The position numbers and the translations under genes were made by a program. The notes beneath the pieces were generated by a model. The model did not search any database and had not been told where the DNA came from. It worked only from the letters and a program-made list of their open reading frames with translations. Of a DNA stretch of 11,266 nt, positions 5,786 to 11,266 are shown piece by piece; position 1 is the first letter of the stretch; every line of letters starts with the position of its first letter. Source of the DNA: Haloarculaceae archaeon (GTDB lineage: Archaea > Halobacteriota > Halobacteria > Halobacteriales > Haloarculaceae); assembly GCA_018609665.1 (NCBI GenBank), contig JAHENN010000013.1:1-11266 (forward strand), read 5' to 3'.

Positions 5786-6871
5786 ATGTACGACTTCGTC
5801 GTCGTGGGCGCGGGGCCGGCCGGCTCGCGGTTCGCCCGGTCGGCGAGCGAGCGGGGCCGTGACGTCCTCGTCCTGGAGTCCGGCGAGATCGGCCGGCCGC
5901 TGGCCTGTTCCGGCCACGTCAGCCGCGACGTCTGGGAGTTCGTCCCCGACGGCGCCCGCGAGCGGCTCCTCCAGAACGAGGTGTACGGCGCCCGGTTCCA
6001 CCTCGGCGGCGCCGACAGCGACGCCCACGCCTTCTACAAGGACGAACCGGTGTCGAACGTCATCGACCGGGTGGGCCTCGACAGGACGCTCGCCGACTGC
6101 GCCCGCGAGGTCGGCGCCGACGTCCGCGACGGCCACACCGTCACCCGCGTGGCGGAAGGCCCGGACGGCGTCGCGGTGACCGCCCGCGGCCCCGACGGCA
6201 CCGAGCGGTTCGAGGCCCGGGTGGTCGTCGGCGCCGACGGCCCGCGGTCGAAGGTCCGCGAGGAGGTCGGCCTGCCGGAGCCCGACGAGCTGCTGCACGG
6301 CGTGCTCGGGTTCGAGCCCGGCGCCGACCACGGCGACCGCGTCGACGTCCACCTCACCGTCCCGCGGTTCTTCGCCTGGCGCATCCCGCGCGGCGAGGCC
6401 GGCGCCGAGTACGGCCTGGCGGTCGCGCCCGGCGACGACGCACCCGCGCGGTTCGAGGCGCTCCTGGACGACTACGGCGTCGACGTCGAGAAGCGCTGCT
6501 CGGGCGCCATCCCGGTCGGCCCGCCGGACCGGACCGTCGGCGAGCGGAGCCTGCTGGTCGGCGACGCGGCCGCCCAGACCAAGCCGTTCACCGGCGGCGG
6601 CATCCTCTACGGGATGCGCGCGGCGGACGTCGCCGTCCGGGAGGTCGACCCCCGCCGGCCGGCGACGCTGGACGACTACGAGCGGGCCTGGCGGGACGAA
6701 CTGCGGACCGACCAGCAGCTCGGTAGCCTCATCCGGGCCGGCTACTCGATGCCCGAGCCCGTCCAGCGGGCCGGACTGCGGGCCTTCAGCGGCGAGATCG
6801 GCGTCCACATGGACCGTCCGACGTCGTTGTTCTCCCGCGCACAGCTGCGGGCGCTGCTGTCGTGGGGGTAA
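5786..6871 (+). CDS. Geranylgeranyl reductase-family FAD-dependent oxidoreductase
   Basis: This is a 361-aa flavoprotein of the geranylgeranyl reductase family, which saturates the isoprenoid chains of archaeal membrane lipids or other polyprenyl compounds such as quinone tails. It shows the FAD dinucleotide fold VVVGAGPAG (residues 5-13) with Glu31 ending strand 2. The conserved Cys41 lies in LACSGHV, matching the active-site cysteine loop of archaeal reductases. The NADH/FAD GADGPRS motif (149-155), the substrate motif FAWRIPRGEAGAEYG (archaeal YxWxFP...G) and GDAAAQTKPFTGGG (259-272) follow in order. It is somewhat shorter than the roughly 400-460 aa of characterised digeranylgeranylglycerophospholipid reductases. 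Haloarchaea carry several paralogues, so the exact lipid substrate is open. ATG 5786 is favoured by the TATA element 29 bp upstream and by the fold beginning at residue 3. The family call is strong. Confidence 0.85.
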   Translation: MYDFVVVGAGPAGSRFARSASERGRDVLVLESGEIGRPLACSGHVSRDVWEFVPDGARERLLQNEVYGARFHLGGADSDAHAFYKDEPVSNVIDRVGLDRTLADCAREVGADVRDGHTVTRVAEGPDGVAVTARGPDGTERFEARVVVGADGPRSKVREEVGLPEPDELLHGVLGFEPGADHGDRVDVHLTVPRFFAWRIPRGEAGAEYGLAVAPGDDAPARFEALLDDYGVDVEKRCSGAIPVGPPDRTVGERSLLVGDAAAQTKPFTGGGILYGMRAADVAVREVDPRRPATLDDYERAWRDELRTDQQLGSLIRAGYSMPEPVQRAGLRAFSGEIGVHMDRPTSLFSRAQLRALLSWG

Positions 6872-6877
6872 TATCGT
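6867..6877 (+). promoter_or_regulatory. Weak TATA-like element at the reductase stop codon
   Basis: GGTAATATCG overlaps the TAA stop of the reductase gene. Its centre lies about 38 bp before ATG 6911, predicting a start near 6899 and a leader of about 12 nt. Read-through transcription from the reductase promoter would serve equally well for the next gene. Confidence 0.35.
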
Positions 6878-6910
6878 GGAACTGACGTGCGGTCGCGGCC
6901 TACCCCGTCC

Positions 6911-7495
6911 ATGACCGACGAGACGGGGCCGGCGACGCCCACCGAGGGGCGGTTCCGCGTCCTGCCGGGCCGGGACGACGAGGAGTGGCTGTTCCTCGAC
7001 GTCGACACGATGGACCCCACCTACGTGCCCCGGGCGTCGGCGCCGACGCCGGAGCCGGAGGTGGGCAACCGCGTGCAAGCGACCATCTCCTGGGACGACG
7101 AGCCGGTCGTCGACTCGCTGACCGTCGATTCGGCGACGACGGTCGCGTTCGTCGAGACGGCTGAGCCGATCTTCGAGGCCGCACAGAACTGCTTCGAGCG
7201 TGCCCGCGCCGACGGCGAGCCGATGAACTCCCGGGTGACCTACAACACCGACAACGAGCCCAACGGCGTCGTCTACACCTTCGCCGAGCAGTCCGGCCAG
7301 CGGGACCTGCTCGCGGAGTTTCGCGACGGGGGCAAGCCGCTGGACCCGCTCATCGACCGCGCCGCCCAACCAGAGGAGGTCGAACCGTCCTTCTCGGTGT
7401 ACGTCATCGACCCCGAGGAGCCGTTCGTCGTCGTCTACATCGTCCTGGAACCGGAGGGCCTGCTGGACGAGACGGTTCGGGACACGTACCTGTAG
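6911..7495 (+). CDS. Acidic protein of unknown function (194 aa)
   Basis: I do not recognise a named family. The protein begins MTDETGPATPTEGRFRVLPG and is rich in Asp, Glu and Val, with a beta-strand/turn pattern (EEWLFLDVDTMDPTYV, NRVQATISWDDEPVVDSL, TTVAFVETAEPIF). Near the C-terminus are two strongly hydrophobic beta strands (FSVYVIDPEEPFVVVYIVLEPEGLL). It has one Cys (AAQNCFERA), no signal peptide and no membrane helix, so it should be cytosolic. I chose ATG 6911 over GTG 6887, which would add eight residues and lie too close to the TATA-like element. It sits 39 bp after the reductase gene on the same strand and may be cotranscribed, but nothing ties its function to lipids. Its even composition and clean convergent end (24 bp from gndA) support a real gene. 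Confidence 0.75.
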   Translation: MTDETGPATPTEGRFRVLPGRDDEEWLFLDVDTMDPTYVPRASAPTPEPEVGNRVQATISWDDEPVVDSLTVDSATTVAFVETAEPIFEAAQNCFERARADGEPMNSRVTYNTDNEPNGVVYTFAEQSGQRDLLAEFRDGGKPLDPLIDRAAQPEEVEPSFSVYVIDPEEPFVVVYIVLEPEGLLDETVRDTYL

Positions 7496-7519
7496 TCGGG
7501 TCGCCGAGGCCCGGACTGG

Positions 7520-8416
7520 CTACTCCCGCCGCCGGACCTCGTGCCGGCCGAAGCCGTACCGGAGGCGGTTCGCCAGCCGACGGGAGAACTTCGCCTCGAC
7601 GCGGGAGTCGAACCGCTCGCCCAGCGCCTCGTAGATGAGCGGCACCGACACCTCCTGTTCGAGCGCCTCCTGGACGGTCCACGTCCCGGTGGAGCCGCCG
7701 GCGACGTGGTCGGCGACCGTCCCGAGGTCGTCGCCCTCCTCGCGGAACGCCTCCTCGCAGAGCTCCAGCAGCCACGACCGGATGACGGCGCCGTTGTTCC
7801 AGGTTCGGGCGACCGCCTCCATCTCGAGGTCGTAGCGGCCCTCGTGGAGCAGCTCGAACCCCTCGCCGTAGGCCTGCATCAGCGCGTACTCGACGCCGTT
7901 GTGGACCATCTTCACGTAGTGGCCCGCCCCGGACGGCCCCATGCGCTCGTGGCCGGCGGGGCCGGTCGCGACGGCGTCGAAGACCGGCGTCATCGCCTCG
8001 TAGGCGGACTCGGGGCCGCCGACCATCAGCGAGAAGCCGAGTTCGGCGCCGGCGGGGCCGCCGGAGGTGCCGCAGTCGAGGAACTGGGCGTCGGTCGCCT
8101 CGGCCCGGGCGACGGACCGCTCGAAGTGGGAGTTGCCGGCGTCGACGACGACGTCGTCGCCGTCGAGGTGGGGGTCGAGGTCATCGAGCGTCGCGTCGAC
8201 GGGGTCGCCGGCCGGCACCATCAGCCAGATTCGCTTCTCCTCGGGGAGCCGGTCGACGAGGTCGGCGGCGGAGTCGGCGGGCGTCGCGCCGGCGTCGGCC
8301 GCGGCCTCGACGGCCGCCGCGTCGAGGTCGAAGGCGACGACCCCGTGGCCCGCCGCCAGGACCCTGTCGACGACGATACGCCCCATCCGGCCGAGTCCGA
8401 TGACGCCCAACTGCAT
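7520..8416 (-). CDS. gndA: 6-phosphogluconate dehydrogenase, decarboxylating, short NAD-type
   Basis: The enzyme oxidises and decarboxylates 6-phosphogluconate to ribulose 5-phosphate, the second dehydrogenase step of the oxidative pentose phosphate pathway; haloarchaea use this pathway to make pentoses. At 298 aa it is the short form (about 300 aa) and not the roughly 470-aa E. coli type. Visible motifs are the Rossmann start GVIGLGRMG (4-12), Asp30 at the end of strand 2 (FDLD), which favours NAD because NADP enzymes carry a small or basic residue pair there, the family signature FLDCGTSGGPAGAELG (112-127), and the catalytic HYVKMVHNGVEY with Lys169, Asn173 and Glu176. ATG 8416 is preceded by a GAGGT Shine-Dalgarno-like motif (8423-8427) with a 6-nt spacer. 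It is divergent from the hydrolase gene, with an 11-bp inverted repeat between them. The call is firm. Confidence 0.92.
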   Translation of the reverse strand: MQLGVIGLGRMGRIVVDRVLAAGHGVVAFDLDAAAVEAAADAGATPADSAADLVDRLPEEKRIWLMVPAGDPVDATLDDLDPHLDGDDVVVDAGNSHFERSVARAEATDAQFLDCGTSGGPAGAELGFSLMVGGPESAYEAMTPVFDAVATGPAGHERMGPSGAGHYVKMVHNGVEYALMQAYGEGFELLHEGRYDLEMEAVARTWNNGAVIRSWLLELCEEAFREEGDDLGTVADHVAGGSTGTWTVQEALEQEVSVPLIYEALGERFDSRVEAKFSRRLANRLRYGFGRHEVRRRE

Positions 8417-8463
8417 ACCTCGACCTCGGCGGCCCGGCAGGTGAGGGTTGCGGTTGCGGCCTC

Positions 8464-8475
8464 CCGTATAAACAC
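8464..8475. promoter_or_regulatory. Shared TATA element between gndA and the hydrolase gene
   Basis: CGTATAAACA is the most AT-rich site in the divergent region. On the minus strand TTTATA (8472-8467) predicts a gndA start near 8442, giving a leader of about 25 nt that includes the GAGGT motif. On the plus strand TATAAA (8467-8472) predicts a start near 8496, inside the inverted repeat, with a leader of about 37 nt for the hydrolase. The gndA assignment is the better supported. Confidence 0.5.
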
Positions 8476-8508
8476 CCGGATAGAAGCGCCGATAACGCTA
8501 TCCGGGTG
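8473..8508. promoter_or_regulatory. Perfect 11-bp inverted repeat, candidate operator
   Basis: CACCCGGATAG (8473-8483) and CTATCCGGGTG (8498-8508) are exact inverted copies separated by 14 bp. The half-site centres are 25 bp apart. The left arm abuts the TATA element of gndA on its upstream (BRE) side. The spacer and right arm cover the predicted start of the hydrolase transcript. The position suits a dimeric regulator acting on both divergent genes. A perfect 22-base match is hard to explain as chance in one short intergenic region, but the regulator is unknown. Confidence 0.65.
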
Positions 8509-8532
8509 GTTGCGGTTGTACCGCATCCAGGG

Positions 8533-9975
8533 ATGGGAGGCGAGCACACCCGGCGAGCGCTCCTCCATCTCGCCGCGACGGCAGGAATCGTTCCCGTCGC
8601 CTCCGGTGCCGGGGCGGCTTCGGCCGGCGACCGGGAGGGAAACGCCGACGAGGAGTATCTCGATCGGGAGTTCCGGAACTTCGCGAAAACGAGGGAGGCG
8701 CCGGCCGAGCAGGCCGCCGACCCGGGGTTCATGCGCCGCTGGCAGGCCCGGAGCCGGGAGAACGGCCGGCGGTACGCCGAGCGGGTCGCCGCCGAACCCG
8801 GCTGGCGGAGCCACGCCAACCTCTGTGCGACGTGGAGCGAGCAGTGCACCGGCGACCCCGGCCTCTACCGCGACGTCGACGACCGGGGGTTCTACGGGGC
8901 CGTCGGCGAGCGCCGCCGCGTCGCGTTCTACGACCGGCAGGGCGCGCGGCTCTCGGGGCACCTGTGGACGCCGGGCGAGGCGAGCGACGCCGGGGCCGGA
9001 CTGCCGGGGGTCGTCGTCACCAACGGCTCCGTGCAGGCGCCGGAGCCGCTCTACTGGTGGGCCGCACAGTCGCTCGTCGCCGCCGGCTACGTGGTGCTGA
9101 CCTACGACCCCCGCGGCCAGGGCCGCTCCGACAGCGTCACGCCGGACGGCGAGCGCGGGGGCAACGCCGATGCCGAGGTGTTCGTCTCCAACCAGGTCGA
9201 CGCCGTCGACTTCCTCCGGTCGACGCCCGACGACCCGTACGCGCCGAACGCGGCGTACGACCGCGGCGACGGCGCGCCGGTCGAGTCGTACAACCCCGCC
9301 TTCGAGCGGCTGGACCGCTCGCGGGTCGGAATCGCCGGCCACTCGGCGGGCGCCGTCGGCGCCAGCATCGTCCAGGGGCTCGACCCGTGGCCGACCGGCG
9401 GCGACAACCCCGTCGACGCCGTCGTCGCCTGGGACAACCTCGGCGACAGCGAGGCGCTGGCCGCCCGCCGGCCGGAGCGGGAGGCCGAGGACGTCGCGAC
9501 GCTGCTGGAGACGGTCCCCGACGGCGGGGTCGAGCCGCGCGTCCCCGCGATGGGCCAGGCCGGCGACTACTTCCTGACGCCGCGGCCGCACGTCGAGCCG
9601 CCCGACCCGGACGCGAAGTCCGTCGGCTTCGAGCGGTGGCGCGAGGCGGGCGTCGACGCCTGCCAGCTCGTCGTCCGGGGCGGCACCCACTACGAGTGGT
9701 CGCGGACGCCGACGTTCCCCGCGACGTCGTGGGAGTTCGGTAACGCGCTGGCGGACCACTACACCGTCGCGTGGTTCGACCGCTGGCTGAAGCGGCCGGG
9801 CGAGCCGGGGTACGGCGACGCCGACGACCGGCTGCTGGCCGACGACGAGTGGGGCGACCACCTCAGCTTCCACTACTGCTCGCGGCGGGCCTTTGCGGGA
9901 CGCGACGGCCGCGAGTACGCCTGCGACGACGTCCGCGGCGAAAGCGAGACGGCGCCGCCGGAACGGGCCCGGTAG
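8533..9975 (+). CDS. Tat-exported alpha/beta hydrolase
   Basis: This is a 480-aa secreted or surface alpha/beta-hydrolase-fold enzyme. The N-terminus HTRRALLHLAATAGIVPVAS has twin arginines and a hydrophobic core ending at AASA-GD, typical of haloarchaeal Tat export. The catalytic elements are in order: an oxyanion strand VVVTNGSVQ, a TYDPRGQGRSDS turn, the nucleophile elbow GHSAG (Ser271), a likely acid Asp345 (GQAGDYF) and catalytic His386 (GGTHYEWS). A helical N-terminal region of about 100 residues precedes the core. Five or so cysteines (NLCATWSEQC, VDACQL, FHYCSRR, EYACDD) are unusual for a haloarchaeal protein and may form disulfides outside the cell. ATG 8533 is preferred over GTG 8506, which falls in the inverted repeat. 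The C-terminus ETAPPERAR is encoded by the first copy of a 27-bp tandem repeat that ends in the stop codon. Substrate is unknown; an esterase, lipase or peptidase are all possible. Confidence 0.85.
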   Translation: MGGEHTRRALLHLAATAGIVPVASGAGAASAGDREGNADEEYLDREFRNFAKTREAPAEQAADPGFMRRWQARSRENGRRYAERVAAEPGWRSHANLCATWSEQCTGDPGLYRDVDDRGFYGAVGERRRVAFYDRQGARLSGHLWTPGEASDAGAGLPGVVVTNGSVQAPEPLYWWAAQSLVAAGYVVLTYDPRGQGRSDSVTPDGERGGNADAEVFVSNQVDAVDFLRSTPDDPYAPNAAYDRGDGAPVESYNPAFERLDRSRVGIAGHSAGAVGASIVQGLDPWPTGGDNPVDAVVAWDNLGDSEALAARRPEREAEDVATLLETVPDGGVEPRVPAMGQAGDYFLTPRPHVEPPDPDAKSVGFERWREAGVDACQLVVRGGTHYEWSRTPTFPATSWEFGNALADHYTVAWFDRWLKRPGEPGYGDADDRLLADDEWGDHLSFHYCSRRAFAGRDGREYACDDVRGESETAPPERAR

Positions 9976-10000
9976 ACGGCGCCGCCGGAACGGGCCCGGC
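9947..10000 (+). repeat. 27-bp tandem duplication straddling the hydrolase stop codon
   Basis: Copy 1 (9947-9973) and copy 2 (9974-10000) begin AGACGGCGCCGCCGG and match at 26 of 27 bases. The only difference is the last base, T in copy 1 and C in copy 2. That T is the first base of the TAG stop (9973-9975); with C the codon would be CAG and the frame would run into copy 2. Because the unit is a multiple of three, the duplication keeps frame. Confidence 0.9.
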
Positions 10001-10007
10001 AGGGGGA

Positions 10008-10024
10008 GCCGAAGTTTTATATCA
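10008..10024 (+). promoter_or_regulatory. Strong BRE/TATA promoter of the valS transcript
   Basis: GCCGAAGTTTTATATCA contains a BRE-like CCGAAG and the TATA box TTTTATAT (10015-10022), the best match to a haloarchaeal promoter in the window. The centre (10018.5) is 27-28 bp before an ATG at 10046, so the transcript should start on that ATG. No other TATA-like element lies between here and valS at 10139, which therefore has a leader of about 93 nt. Confidence 0.7.
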
Positions 10025-10045
10025 GGCAGGACCCACGCTCGGGAT

Positions 10046-10081
10046 ATGGATGCGACCTCGTCGGTAGTACGTGGGCTGTGA
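10046..10081 (+). CDS. Putative 11-codon valine leader peptide upstream of valS
   Basis: The ATG lies at the predicted start of transcription, so it would be translated leaderless. The peptide is MDATSSVVRGL and ends at TGA (10079-10081), 57 nt before the valS ATG. Codons 7 and 8 are GTA-GTA for valine. In the 376 visible valS codons no GTA occurs and GTC dominates, so a tandem of the avoided codon stands out. The arrangement (short ORF with repeated codons for the amino acid handled by the downstream gene) resembles bacterial leader peptides that sense charged tRNA. Two valines in 11 residues could still be chance, and translation of this ORF is inferred only from promoter spacing. Confidence 0.45.
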   Translation: MDATSSVVRGL

Positions 10082-10122
10082 CACGACTTCTCGACGGCGA
10101 CAGGCACGCTCCGGCTACCGGC
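10060..10122 (+). promoter_or_regulatory. Candidate valS leader secondary structure
   Basis: The segment GTCGGTAGT (10060-10068), which contains most of the two Val codons, can pair with GCTACCGGC (10114-10122) in nine consecutive pairs, seven Watson-Crick and two G-U. Competing local hairpins exist: CGAC-CTC-GTCG (10053-10063) and CCGG-CTA-CCGG (10111-10121). The two arms could therefore switch, depending on whether a ribosome covers the leader codons. The valS ATG lies 17 nt past the 3' arm. No U-tract terminator is present. Confidence 0.35.
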
Positions 10123-10138
10123 AGGACCACCAGTAACC

Positions 10139-11266
10139 ATGAGTGACGTTCCAGACAGTTACGACCCCGACGAGGCAGAGCAACGGTGGCGCGACCACTG
10201 GCAGGAAAGCGACGTCTACAGCTACGACGACGACCCCGAGCGGCCGGACTACGTCATCGACACGCCGCCGCCGTACCCGACCGGCAACCTCCACATCGGC
10301 AACGCCCTGGGCTGGTGTTACATGGACTACGCCGCCCGGTACCACCGGCTGCGGGGCGACGACGTCCTCTTCCCGCAGGGGTGGGACTGCCACGGGCTGC
10401 CGACCGAGGTGAAGGTCGAGGAGAACCGCGACATCCACCGGACGGACGTCTCCCGCGAGCAGTTCCGGGAGTGGTGCATCGAGCACACCGACGAGCAGAT
10501 CGGCGCGATGAAGGAGACGATGCTGACGCTGGGGTTCTCCCAGGACTGGGACCACGAGTTCCGGACCATGGACCCGGACTACTGGGGGCAGACCCAGCGT
10601 TCCTTCGTCGAGATGGCGGAGGCGGGCTACGTCTACCAGGACGAACACCCGGTCAACTGGTGTCCGCGGTGCGAGACGGCCATCGCCGACGCGGAGGTCG
10701 AAAACGAGGACCACGACGGAACGCTCCACTACATCACCTTCGAGGGCGTCGGCAACGACGACATCGAGATCGCGACGACCCGGCCGGAGCTGCTGGCGGC
10801 CTGCGTCTCGATGGCCGTCTCGCCGGACGACGACCGCTACGCCGACCGCGTCGGCGACCGCTTCGAGGTGCCGCTGTTCGGCCAGGAGATCGAGCTCATC
10901 GCCGACGACGACGTCGACTCGGAGTTCGGCACCGGCGCCGTCATGATCTGTACCTTCGGCGACAAGCAGGACGTCGACTGGTGGATCGAACACGACCTCG
11001 AGCTGCGGCCGGCGTTCACCGAGGACGGCCGGCTCAACGAGCTGGCCGGCGAGTTCGAGGGGCTCGCCGTCGACGAGGCCAAGACGGAGATCGCCGACGC
11101 CCTGGAGGCGGCCGGCCGGCTGGAGCGGCGGGAGCCGACCGAGCAGTCCGTCGGCTGCTGCTGGCGCTGCGACACGCCCATCGAGATCCTCTCGAAGGAA
11201 CAGTGGTTCGTCGAGGTCGACCAGGCGGAGATCCTAGACCACGCCCGGGAGGTCGAGTGGATCCCC
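10139..11266 (+). CDS. valS: Valyl-tRNA synthetase, N-terminal 376 codons (cut at window edge)
   Basis: The enzyme charges tRNA-Val with valine and hydrolyses mischarged threonine. It is a class I synthetase with a Rossmann fold. Seen here are the HIGH motif in PTGNLHIGNALGW (His52), the ValRS-typical GWDCHGLPTEVKVE, the first zinc knuckle NWCPRC (Cys175, Cys178), the CP1 editing-domain threonine-rich motif ATTRPELLAACV, the stretch FGTGAVMICTFGDKQDVDWW, and a second CxxC (Cys341, Cys344, in CCWRCDTPI) followed by SKEQWFVEVD. The KMSKS loop and anticodon-binding domain lie beyond the edge; full-length family members are about 870-890 aa, so about 500 codons are missing. ATG 10139 gives an N-terminus MSDVPDSYDPDEAEQRW that fits archaeal ValRS. 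There is no Shine-Dalgarno sequence, and a leader of about 93 nt with a short ORF precedes it. Identity is firm. Confidence 0.95.
   Translation, partial: MSDVPDSYDPDEAEQRWRDHWQESDVYSYDDDPERPDYVIDTPPPYPTGNLHIGNALGWCYMDYAARYHRLRGDDVLFPQGWDCHGLPTEVKVEENRDIHRTDVSREQFREWCIEHTDEQIGAMKETMLTLGFSQDWDHEFRTMDPDYWGQTQRSFVEMAEAGYVYQDEHPVNWCPRCETAIADAEVENEDHDGTLHYITFEGVGNDDIEIATTRPELLAACVSMAVSPDDDRYADRVGDRFEVPLFGQEIELIADDDVDSEFGTGAVMICTFGDKQDVDWWIEHDLELRPAFTEDGRLNELAGEFEGLAVDEAKTEIADALEAAGRLERREPTEQSVGCCWRCDTPIEILSKEQWFVEVDQAEILDHAREVEWIP

Noticed and set aside
5693..7369. A 558-codon minus-strand frame opposite the reductase and the following gene
   Set aside because: It is an antisense shadow: it has basic, low-complexity composition and spans two genes with firm or good coding evidence.
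8221..10140. A 639-codon minus-strand frame across gndA start, the operator and the hydrolase
   Set aside because: It is antisense to two recognised enzymes and to their promoter region; its product has Arg/Pro/Val-rich low complexity and no motif.
9976..10145. Read-through extension of the hydrolase past TAG into the valS start
   Set aside because: It would need suppression of a normal stop and gives a motif-free tail crossing a strong promoter; kept only as a remark on the tandem repeat.

Overview
The window is a piece of a haloarchaeal (class Halobacteria) chromosome. The evidence is very high GC, strongly acidic proteins rich in Asp and Glu, Tat-type export signals with twin arginines, TATA-box promoters about 27 nt before start codons with little or no Shine-Dalgarno sequence, and typical archaeal genes (archaeal-type ValRS, geranylgeranyl reductase). 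I cannot fix the genus. I see no transposase, CRISPR array, tRNA or rRNA.

Layout. At the left edge is the C-terminal J domain of a DnaJ-like protein (+, cut off at the 5' end), coupled by an ATGA overlap to a 70-aa acidic protein of unknown function. Converging on them is a MutS-like ATPase with an N-terminal helix-hairpin-helix (minus). Divergent from that is a Tat-exported LVIVD-repeat beta-propeller (+, 2336-3835). It converges on a small peroxiredoxin-like protein (minus). Upstream of this is a D-3-hydroxybutyrate dehydrogenase-type SDR (minus, 4402-5274). A gap of about 0.5 kb (5275-5785) holds no convincing gene but several perfect hairpins and short repeats. It precedes a geranylgeranyl reductase-family flavoprotein (+), which is followed by a conserved-looking acidic protein of unknown function (+). 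Then come a short-type 6-phosphogluconate dehydrogenase (minus), a divergent Tat-exported alpha/beta hydrolase (+), and the first 376 codons of valyl-tRNA synthetase (+, running off the right edge).

The genes are mostly separate housekeeping, lipid, carbon-metabolism and envelope functions; there is no large operon. The most striking signals are regulatory. (1) Before valS, a strong TATA box lies 27-28 nt before the ATG of an 11-codon ORF (10046-10081) that contains two consecutive GTA valine codons. GTA does not occur in frame in the 376 visible valS codons. The Val-Val codons lie in a segment able to pair, in nine consecutive pairs, with a segment just before the valS start. This resembles a leader-peptide sensor of charged tRNA-Val, which to my knowledge has not been described for an archaeal valS. 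(2) A perfect 11-bp inverted repeat with a 14-bp spacer (8473-8508) lies in the divergent gndA/hydrolase promoter region and looks like an operator. (3) A 27-bp tandem duplication (26 of 27 identical) straddles the hydrolase stop codon. (4) The gap 5275-5785 is rich in perfect inverted repeats.
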